A stretch of DNA of 12,613 nt from an uncultured Flavobacterium sp. (GTDB lineage: Bacteria; Bacteroidota; Bacteroidia; Flavobacteriales; Flavobacteriaceae). The stretch spans positions 1 through 12,613 of the forward strand of contig NZ_CAMLIX010000152.1 of the NCBI RefSeq assembly GCF_946479975.1, written 5' to 3'. The translations under genes were made by a program, and so were the position numbers. How positions within the stretch are numbered: position 1 is the first letter of the stretch; each line of letters starts with the position of its first letter. The notes beneath the pieces are model-generated. The model saw nothing but the letters and a program-made list of their open reading frames with translations. It did no database searches and had not been told where the DNA came from. This document shows, one piece after another, positions 6,874 to 12,613 of the stretch.

Positions 6874-7518
6874 TTAGTTTAACTTGTAAGAAAGGTATAA
6901 AGTAAGGTTACTGTTTCTAACATCTGGAAATGTGTAGGTTGTTCCTCCAATTGTTCTTTCTTTACCAATTGTTGTTAAACCATAATTATAACGAACACCA
7001 ATGCTGATTGGGTCGAAATCTACTCCAACACCTGCAGCTATACCAGCATCAAATTTGTTAAGATCGTCTGTGTCGATTGCTTCATCAAATGCAATGTCTC
7101 CGTCGCCAGTAACTTTAGAACTTACTAAATATGATGCATATCCACCAGCTTGTAAATTAAAGTTTTTAGTAATGTTTACTCTTACTAATAAAGGAAGTTC
7201 AATATAGTTCAATCTGAATTTTGCATTTCCTTCTAAAACATTGTTATATTCTAACTCAGCACCTTTAGTAGTGAATAAAAGCTCTGGCTGAATAGCTACA
7301 AAATCTGAAATAGGAAGTGTAGCATAAAACCCGGCATTAAATCCGTATAAAACATTGTTGTCATTAACGTCGTCACCACTATCAATTAGGTTAGACATGT
7401 TGAATCCTCCTTTAACACCGAACTCGGTAGTTACATTAGTGTCCTGAGCGTGCAGCATTCCAAATGAAGCTGTTAAAAAAAGTGTTAAGGCGCATAAAAA
7501 ATTGTTTTGCATTTTCAT
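6874..7518 (-). CDS. PorT-like outer-membrane beta-barrel protein
   Basis: This 214-aa protein has a signal peptide (residues 1-24, cleaved after MLHA before QDTNV), then an outer-membrane beta-barrel of the PorT/OMP_b-brl_2 type. Support comes from the opening FGVKGGFNMSNL, the GFNAGFYATLPISDFVAIQPELLFTTKGAE pattern, LNYIELPLLVRV, and a final amphipathic strand NLTLYLSYKLN. It resembles the many small Bacteroidota barrels of unknown cargo. It is not PorT of the type IX secretion system itself on this evidence. ATG 7518 is used, but the second Met (residue 3) is equally possible. It follows the lipoprotein gene by 36 nt. Confidence 0.88.
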   Translation of the reverse strand: MKMQNNFLCALTLFLTASFGMLHAQDTNVTTEFGVKGGFNMSNLIDSGDDVNDNNVLYGFNAGFYATLPISDFVAIQPELLFTTKGAELEYNNVLEGNAKFRLNYIELPLLVRVNITKNFNLQAGGYASYLVSSKVTGDGDIAFDEAIDTDDLNKFDAGIAAGVGVDFDPISIGVRYNYGLTTIGKERTIGGTTYTFPDVRNSNLTLYLSYKLN

Positions 7519-7554
7519 AGTAAAAAATTTAATTAATAGATTGATAATAGGCTG

Positions 7555-8124
7555 TTATACATTTTCTTTTTTAATTCTTTCTATCTCTCGTAAGAGCTTA
7601 TATTGTTCAGGCAGATATCTTAAAACCACTTGCAGGATCTGTTTGTCGTTTGTTTCTCTTGAAATAGTTTCAAATAACTCAATCTGTTTTTTTAATGCCT
7701 CATTTATTGCATTTAAATAGATATAATTAAAATCGCTGCCGTTTGCATCAACGAGGTTGTACAGGTCTCGTTTGTGTGTGGCATTTATTTCAGTAACAAC
7801 AATGAGCTTTAAAGTGGCCAGTTCTGATATTTCGTTCAAAATTTGATTTTCTTGAAATTCAATTCGTTTTCCCAATTCTTGAACAATGGCGTCTGAACTT
7901 TTTTGTTGTGCAATTTGACTCTTAGAAATTATAGATTGAGTAATTTTTGCCGTTGAGATAAAAAAAGAAGCTTCTGTTTCTTCCTTCTCCGATATTGTCA
8001 AAACTTGGCTTCTTAAAGAGTTTTCTATCGGATTAATTTTTCTGCAAGATGAAAAGCAGAATACTAATAGGGTAAAGAAAAAAACTTTAAAAATTGAAGC
8101 TTTTAAAACGGGAATTACATTCAT
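7555..8124 (-). CDS. Lipoprotein, possibly DUF4142 family
   Basis: This 189-aa protein has a lipoprotein signal (hydrophobic run 11-24, then FSSC with lipidated Cys27). The mature part is almost entirely helical. The EASFFISTAKITQSIISKSQIAQ opening, and the later helices ending in VVLRYLPEQYKLLREIE, resemble the ferritin-like DUF4142 fold, but I would not call that certain. After the Cys come Arg-Lys, with no acidic surface-export signal, so it is probably held on the inner face of the outer membrane. It is the first gene of the minus-strand cluster. CATCTTTG (minus strand, 8157-8150), 25 nt upstream of the start, differs at one base from TAnnTTTG and is a weak promoter candidate. Confidence 0.75.
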   Translation of the reverse strand: MNVIPVLKASIFKVFFFTLLVFCFSSCRKINPIENSLRSQVLTISEKEETEASFFISTAKITQSIISKSQIAQQKSSDAIVQELGKRIEFQENQILNEISELATLKLIVVTEINATHKRDLYNLVDANGSDFNYIYLNAINEALKKQIELFETISRETNDKQILQVVLRYLPEQYKLLREIERIKKENV

Positions 8125-8282
8125 TATTATTTCCTCAAGTATTACATTACAAAGATGCTAACGAATGGAAGATTTTACTTTACAGCATAAAAATGAAACG
8201 TTATATAATTCCCATAATCCATATTTTTTAAGGATTTGCCCTTTAAAATCAATGGTTTGTAGATTTTTGGTTTAGAGCAAAA

Positions 8283-8316
8283 AAAAAGAAATTATAGTTT
8301 TCTATAATTTCTTTTT
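8283..8316 (-). terminator. Intrinsic terminator of the AraC-receiver-kinase unit
   Basis: A perfect 15-bp AT-rich stem (8283-8297 with 8302-8316) has a 4-nt loop. On the minus strand it ends in a nine-T run. It lies about 90 nt after the kinase stop and separates the signalling unit from the stress/envelope cluster. The rest of 8125-8407 holds no gene. Confidence 0.8.
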
Positions 8317-8407
8317 CTATTTAGGGTATAATGAAGAGATTTTTTTTCTTACAATAAATAATGTGTAAGCTCTTTTTTGTTTTTATGGTTTTAGAATTAA
8401 TTAAAAT

Positions 8408-10192
8408 CTAATCTGGAAGAAAAACGGTAAACTCTGAACCTTTTCCAATAGTACTATCGGCTGTAATATGTCCTTTATGATTTTCAACAATTTTTTTACA
8501 AATCGCTAAACCAATTCCAGTGCCGGGATAATCTGTTTTAGAATGCAGTCTTTGAAATAAAATAAAAATAGTTTCTTTAAACTGAGGATCAAATCCCATT
8601 CCGTTATCTGTAAAAGTAATTTTATGAAATTTCTTGATCGATTGTTCTAGTATTTCCGAATAATCTGATGCATTTACTTTTTCGCTTGTAATCGAAATGT
8701 CGGGATTTACCTCTGGTCGGCTGTATTTTAATGAGTTTCCAATTAAATTGATAAACAACTGCTCGATTTGATATGGAATAACAGATAATTTTGGAAGCTT
8801 GTCAGCATTAATAACTGCCTTCTTTTCCTCAATAATTTCTCCTAGTTCAGATTCTGCGTTTTCTAGAAGTTCATTAAGATTTGTTTTAATGAATTCTTTT
8901 TTGGTCGTATTAGTTCGCGAAAACAAAAGAAGATCATCAATTAAAACGCGCATTCTTTTTGCTGAACTTTCAATTTTTGAGATATAATTTTTAGCCGAGT
9001 CAGACATTATAGCTTTATCTGCCTCTGGAACTCTAGAAATAAAGGTTTGGATTTTTCTAAGAGGTTCCTGCAAATCGTGGCTCGCAACATGATTGAATGA
9101 TGCTAGTTCTTTATTGCTTTTTTCAAGTTCTTTATTTCGTTCCTGAAGTTCTATATTTAATAAGTGTTCGTCTGTAATATCAAAATTAATTCCGAGTAGG
9201 ATTTTGCTTCCTTGCTGATCCGTAACAATTTTACCTGTGGTTTTAAAATAACGGACTTCGTGATCTGGTCTTATAATTTTATAGTACACAAACGGAGGAC
9301 GTTTTTTATCTACGATAGAGTCCATATATTCGGCAAATGTCTCTTTGTCGTCAGGGTGAACAAATTTTAATAGAGTAGCTTTAGTTGGAATAAAAGAATT
9401 AGGTTCGTGCCCTAGCAAGCGATACTGATTGTCTGAGTAATCAATATTATCAGTATCTAAATCCCATTGCCAAGTGCTGAAATTTCCAATGCTTTCAGAT
9501 TCTGCAATTAATCCTGTAGAAATTAAAAGTTTTTTGTTGAAGATTTTTAGACGTTCAAAATCACGGCTTATTTGTCTGTAGGCCAATAAAATGAAACATA
9601 AAGCCACTAAAAATAATGAAACAGAAAAAAGCGGACTTAATGAGATTTCAGAATCATATTTTTTAAGTCTTTTTTTTAGAAAGGTCTTCTCGATATCATT
9701 CATTTCATCAACCTTGAAACGGATATTTTCCATCAAGATTCTACCGCCAAACATATGATTGTCTAATTTTCTTTTGTCGTATGTTTTTGGATCGCTGTAT
9801 TTTAAACAGTTTTCAAAAGAAATAAAACGCTGGGTAATGAGTTTAAATAAATTTTGAAGGTTTCTTTGCTGTTCTGCATTATCGGCAGTCAGTTTTTTTA
9901 AAGTAATAAAAGAAGTATTTACTTTATCTCGCGAATAAATATAAGGTGTTAGAAAACGGGCGTTGCGGGTAATAATATAACCTCGCTGGCCCGTTTCTGC
10001 ATCTTTAATAGCCGACATTAATCGTTCGAGCTGGATGTTTATTTCGTAAGTATGCATAACCAGTTTACTCGACTCATTCAAGTCCTGATTATGTTTGTAA
10101 GAAATTGAAGAAAGAAATAACAGAATGAAAACTGCGATTACAAAAATAACTCTCAAAGAGTTTGAAGAATTAAAATTTGGGATCCACTTCAT
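8408..10192 (-). CDS. CHASE3-PAS sensor histidine kinase
   Basis: This 594-aa inner-membrane kinase senses an extracytoplasmic signal and autophosphorylates a histidine. TM1 spans about 13-31. A CHASE3-type periplasmic domain (about 35-185) includes the signature DAETGQRGYIIT at 64-75. TM2 spans about 186-205. A PAS fold (about 231-345) contains FVHPDDKE, and a coiled coil (345-365) leads into HisKA with His372 in SHDLQEPLRKI. In the HATPase domain the N box has Asn486 (NLIGNSLKYS), the G1 box is DNGMGF (529-534), the F box is FQRLHS and the G2 box is GTGIGL (557-562). All catalytic motifs are intact. No receiver is fused. The start lies 12 nt after the receiver gene, so they are probably cotranscribed and partners. 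The ligand cannot be told from sequence. Confidence 0.95.
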   Translation of the reverse strand: MKWIPNFNSSNSLRVIFVIAVFILLFLSSISYKHNQDLNESSKLVMHTYEINIQLERLMSAIKDAETGQRGYIITRNARFLTPYIYSRDKVNTSFITLKKLTADNAEQQRNLQNLFKLITQRFISFENCLKYSDPKTYDKRKLDNHMFGGRILMENIRFKVDEMNDIEKTFLKKRLKKYDSEISLSPLFSVSLFLVALCFILLAYRQISRDFERLKIFNKKLLISTGLIAESESIGNFSTWQWDLDTDNIDYSDNQYRLLGHEPNSFIPTKATLLKFVHPDDKETFAEYMDSIVDKKRPPFVYYKIIRPDHEVRYFKTTGKIVTDQQGSKILLGINFDITDEHLLNIELQERNKELEKSNKELASFNHVASHDLQEPLRKIQTFISRVPEADKAIMSDSAKNYISKIESSAKRMRVLIDDLLLFSRTNTTKKEFIKTNLNELLENAESELGEIIEEKKAVINADKLPKLSVIPYQIEQLFINLIGNSLKYSRPEVNPDISITSEKVNASDYSEILEQSIKKFHKITFTDNGMGFDPQFKETIFILFQRLHSKTDYPGTGIGLAICKKIVENHKGHITADSTIGKGSEFTVFLPD

Positions 10193-10204
10193 TTATTAGG
10201 GCTC

Positions 10205-10654
10205 TTATTTTAGTCGCAGCAAGAAATTATCACGGTTAAGTCCAGAAGTATGATAATGCCAGTTTACCGTTACGACTTCGTTAATTATTTTTTTAAGTGT
10301 GTTAAAATCACTTGGTTTCTTGATGTAAATATTTGCGCCTTGAATAAAGGTGTCTTCAATATCTTCTTCAGAAGAAGAAGTAGAATAAATTGCAATGATA
10401 ATATCTTTTAAATGTTCTGTTTTTTTAATTTCAATTAAACATTCTTTACCTGTTTTTTTAGGCATGTTCAAATCCAGGAACAAGATATCTGGAAGTTTAT
10501 TATCAGTATTCAGTAAATGATCCATGAGCTGCATTCCGTCATGAACAAAATTTACGTTCGTCTGTATTTTTATTTCTTCAAAAGCATCTTTAAAGAAAAG
10601 ACGATCATCTTCATCATCATCGGCAAGTAAAATGTGTAATGCGTTTTTCTGCAT
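10205..10654 (-). CDS. Single-domain response regulator (receiver only)
   Basis: This 149-aa receiver has the acidic triad Asp12-Asp13-Asp14 region (LLADDDEDD), a phospho-acceptor Asp61 in FLDLNMP, Ser91 in IYSTSS and Lys113 in IKKP, so it should be phosphorylated. A short C-terminal tail (121-149) contains no DNA-binding domain. The type resembles Rcp1-like regulators that pair with PAS-containing kinases. The nearest partner is the kinase 12 nt downstream. With no output domain it probably acts by protein contact or as a phosphate shuttle. The gene lies 21 nt after the AraC-type gene. Confidence 0.93.
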   Translation of the reverse strand: MQKNALHILLADDDEDDRLFFKDAFEEIKIQTNVNFVHDGMQLMDHLLNTDNKLPDILFLDLNMPKKTGKECLIEIKKTEHLKDIIIAIYSTSSSEEDIEDTFIQGANIYIKKPSDFNTLKKIINEVVTVNWHYHTSGLNRDNFLLRLK

Positions 10655-10675
10655 TTGTAAGTGGTATTTAGGTTT

Positions 10676-11227
10676 TTATTTTAAATTTTCTCTTCGTTTC
10701 TTAATAATTCTCTGGAAAGCAGACGGCGTAATTCCTGTTGTGTTTTTAAACTGCGTACTCAAATGCGCAACACTCGAGTAATTTAGTAAAAACGCAATTT
10801 CCGTCAAACTCATTTCATTGATAATTATCAATTGTTTTGCTCTTTCAATTTTTTGTAAAATAATAAAGTTTTCAATAGAAGAATAGGTTACTTCTGAGAA
10901 AACATTTGATAAATAACCATAACTATGGTTTAGCTTTTCGGCCAAAAACACAGAACTTTTATAGTTATTACTGTCGTCCATAAAGACAAGTTCAATAATA
11001 GCATCTTTTATTTTTTGAACCAGTACACTCTTTTGATTTTCAACTACTTCAAAACCACAAGGACTTAATTTGCTTTTTAAATTCTCAAGTGCTTCGGCAT
11101 CTATATTGTCTTCAATCTCGATTTCTCCAAATCCTAGAGTCGTAAAATTGATGTTATTTTGTTCTAGATTCTGTTTTAGATAAAGCGAGCAAATGGTGTT
11201 AATGTCGAACTTTATAAATAGTTTCAT
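10676..11227 (-). CDS. Short AraC-type regulator with HMA-like N-terminus
   Basis: This 183-aa cytoplasmic transcription factor has two C-terminal helix-turn-helix units: about 92-112 (VFLAEKLNHSYGYLSNVFSE) and 140-162 (SLTEIAFLLNYSSVAHLSTQF, then TTGITPSAFQ). These form a complete AraC DNA-binding domain. The first 62 residues look like a small alpha/beta domain, with KFDINTICSLYLKQNLEQ, LGFGEIEI and ENLKSKLSPCGFEVVE resembling heavy-metal-associated (HMA) folds but without their CxxC metal site (only Cys13 and Cys57 remain). This architecture is widespread in Bacteroidota as an unnamed AraC class. It is the first gene of the regulator-receiver-kinase unit; its target is not known. The adjacent stress/envelope genes are candidate targets by position. 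Confidence 0.88.
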   Translation of the reverse strand: MKLFIKFDINTICSLYLKQNLEQNNINFTTLGFGEIEIEDNIDAEALENLKSKLSPCGFEVVENQKSVLVQKIKDAIIELVFMDDSNNYKSSVFLAEKLNHSYGYLSNVFSEVTYSSIENFIILQKIERAKQLIIINEMSLTEIAFLLNYSSVAHLSTQFKNTTGITPSAFQRIIKKRRENLK

Positions 11228-11329
11228 TATATAGAAATTTGGTTAAAGATACTTAAATTATTTGGTGTTTTTGCTTAATAATAGCTTAGAATTATAAGTT
11301 AAATGCATTTTAAAATAAAATTATCAAAA

Positions 11330-11364
11330 AAATACCGTCTAATATTTTTTACTAGACGGTATTT
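11330..11364 (-). terminator. Intrinsic terminator after csbD-like gene
   Basis: A perfect 12-bp stem AAATACCGTCTA/TAGACGGTATTT (11330-11341 with 11353-11364), with an 11-nt loop, lies 20 nt after the CsbD stop. On the minus strand it is followed by T's, so the CsbD gene is likely a monocistronic unit, not read through into the AraC gene. Confidence 0.88.
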
Positions 11365-11384
11365 CCTTGCTGAGTTGTAAGGAC

Positions 11385-11570
11385 TTACAAATCAGATAAG
11401 ACTTTATGAAATTCTTCTTTAGTTTGACCTAGTTTTTGTTGAATTTTTCCGTACATCTCATCTTCTTTTCCTTCTTCATATAATAAATCGTCATCAGTAA
11501 GATCAGCATATTTCTGTTTCAATTTCCCTTTCAACTCGTTCCAGTTTCCTTTTATCTCTGTACTATTCAT
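11385..11570 (-). CDS. CsbD-family stress protein
   Basis: This 61-aa acidic/basic helical protein carries the CsbD signature: [20 protein letters not shown], then [29 protein letters not shown]. CsbD proteins are abundant stress-induced proteins (sigma-B-controlled in Bacillus subtilis) with unknown biochemical function. Length and motif spacing are typical. Its own terminator and its divergent layout with pyrF suggest independent expression, while its place near the YtxH/Lmo0937/holin-like cluster fits a shared stress programme. No clear promoter consensus was found upstream. Confidence 0.93.
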   Translation of the reverse strand: MNSTEIKGNWNELKGKLKQKYADLTDDDLLYEEGKEDEMYGKIQQKLGQTKEEFHKVLSDL

Positions 11571-11759
11571 GATATTTAATTTTTAAAATTATAATGTAAA
11601 ATTGCGAATAATGGTTTTGGCATTTGTTACATTTATTTTGTCAACTGCTGCATAATTTTCATTTTTGAGTTAAATTTTGCTTGAGGGTAGTATTATACAT
11701 TTCTATTTTCTATGGTAACCAATTACAGACCATCACTTACAATTCACAATTATAATTTG

Positions 11760-11767
11760 TAATTTTG
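11760..11767 (+). promoter_or_regulatory. Candidate -7 element of the pyrF promoter
   Basis: TAATTTTG matches the Bacteroidota -7 consensus TAnnTTTG at all six fixed positions and lies 21 nt before the pyrF ATG, which would leave a leader of roughly 15 nt. No TTG is found at the usual 17-23-nt distance upstream, so only half the promoter is supported. TTACAA (11737-11742) and TTGTAA (11757-11762) form an inverted repeat across it, which could be an operator or chance in AT-rich DNA. Confidence 0.5.
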
Positions 11768-11788
11768 CCGCACTATCAAAAATACAAT

Positions 11789-12610
11789 ATGACAACACAA
11801 CAACTACACGAGCAAATTCTTCAAAAAAAATCATTTTTATGTGTGGGTCTCGATCCAGATTTAGCTAAAATACCGCAGCATTTATTACAGACAGAAGATC
11901 CAATCTTTGAATTTAATAAAGCCATAATTGATGCAACTCATGATTTAACTGTAGGATATAAACCAAATACAGCATTTTTTGAAGCATATGGAATAAAAGG
12001 ATGGATGTCTTTGCAGAAAACAATTAATTACATCAACGAGAATTATCCTGAGATTTTCACCATTGCAGATGCAAAACGCGGTGATATCGGAAATACTTCT
12101 AGTATGTATGCAAAAGCTTTTTTTGAAGATTTGAATTTTGATAGTGTAACTGTTGCACCCTATATGGGAAAAGATTCTGTTGAACCTTTTCTTGCTTTTG
12201 AAAACAAACATACTATAATGCTGGCATTAACGTCTAACGAAGGTGCATTTGATTTTCAGACTTTAAACACCAACGGAAAAGAATTGTACAAACAAGTTCT
12301 AGAAACTTCTAAAACTTGGAAAAACAGTGAAAACTTAATGTATGTTGTAGGCGCTACAAAAGCAGAATATTTTGCCGAAATTAGAAAAATTGTTCCAGAC
12401 AGCTTTTTACTAGTTCCAGGAATTGGAGCGCAAGGTGGCAGTTTATCTGAAGTTTGCAAATACGGAATGAATGATAAAATTGGTCTTTTAGTAAATTCTG
12501 CAAGAGCAATTATCTACGCTTCTAACGGAACTGATTTTGCTGAAAAGGCTAGAGAAGAAGCTTTAAAAGTTCAGCAGGAAATGGAAGAGATTATTGATTC
12601 TAAGTTTTAG
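11789..12610 (+). CDS. pyrF: Orotidine-5'-phosphate decarboxylase
   Basis: PyrF converts orotidine-5'-phosphate to UMP, the last step of de novo pyrimidine synthesis, in the cytoplasm. The 273-aa protein belongs to the longer bacterial subfamily (TIGR02127 type). The catalytic motif is [10 protein letters not shown], with Asp94, Lys96 and Asp99. Other conserved parts are CVGLDPD (18-24), [10 protein letters not shown] (56-65), the phosphate-binding VPGIGAQGG (209-217) and NSARAIIYA (236-244). ATG 11789 is preferred because it begins [10 protein letters not shown] and lies just after the TAATTTTG promoter element; the in-frame TTG at 11765 falls inside that element. The gene ends with TAG at 12608-12610, three bases from the window edge, and diverges from the CsbD gene. 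Confidence 0.97.
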   Translation: MTTQQLHEQILQKKSFLCVGLDPDLAKIPQHLLQTEDPIFEFNKAIIDATHDLTVGYKPNTAFFEAYGIKGWMSLQKTINYINENYPEIFTIADAKRGDIGNTSSMYAKAFFEDLNFDSVTVAPYMGKDSVEPFLAFENKHTIMLALTSNEGAFDFQTLNTNGKELYKQVLETSKTWKNSENLMYVVGATKAEYFAEIRKIVPDSFLLVPGIGAQGGSLSEVCKYGMNDKIGLLVNSARAIIYASNGTDFAEKAREEALKVQQEMEEIIDSKF

Positions 12611-12613
12611 GTT

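Noticed and set aside
8334..8374. Broken hairpin AAGAG-CTTACA/TGTAAG-CTCTT between kinase and lipoprotein genes
   Set aside because: It needs a 9-nt bulge and lacks a T-tract on the minus strand, where transcription runs; the perfect hairpin at 8283-8316 is a better terminator.
11571..11700. TTGACA on the minus strand upstream of the CsbD gene as a sigma-70 -35 box
   Set aside because: No -10 box lies at about 17 nt, and Bacteroidota use a different -33/-7 promoter consensus.

Overview
This window looks like a chromosomal segment of a Flavobacterium or close relative (Bacteroidota, family Flavobacteriaceae). The evidence is low GC, no clear Shine-Dalgarno sequences, one perfect TAnnTTTG-type -7 promoter element, and recognisable Bacteroidota families: DUF5723 outer-membrane proteins, a PorT-like barrel, CHASE3 histidine kinases and short AraC regulators. 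The edges are housekeeping genes: release factor 1 (prfA, 5' end cut by the window) on the left and orotidine-5'-phosphate decarboxylase (pyrF) on the right, both on the plus strand.

Left third (1-5340, plus strand). prfA is followed by two paralogous secreted DUF5723 proteins. The second carries a C-terminal extension of four calcium-binding thrombospondin type-3 repeats and an OmpA peptidoglycan-binding domain, so it should tie the outer membrane to the cell wall. After each of these three genes comes the same layout: stop codon, an array of degenerate 8-nt units (CTTAGNNN or CARAGNNN), then a strong intrinsic terminator. After the ompA-like gene the array-plus-terminator cassette is present twice in tandem.

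Middle (5534-8124, minus strand). Six small co-directional genes lie 32-53 nt apart: a DUF4142-like lipoprotein, a PorT-like beta-barrel, a 50-aa Lmo0937-type membrane peptide, a YtxH-domain protein, a holin-like (Holin-X-type) two-helix membrane protein, and a 123-aa protein I do not recognise. This resembles an envelope or general-stress gene set. It converges on the ompA-like gene, and the two hairpins between them can work in both directions.

Right (8408-11570, minus strand). A compact three-gene unit encodes a short AraC-type regulator with an HMA-like N-terminus, a stand-alone receiver protein and a CHASE3-PAS hybrid-less histidine kinase, closed by a terminator at 8283-8316. Upstream lies a separate CsbD stress-protein gene with its own terminator. 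The neighbourhood suggests that this signalling unit controls the adjacent stress and envelope genes; that is inference from position only.

Most notable are the 8-nt-periodic extragenic arrays and the apparent stress/envelope island lying between prfA and pyrF.
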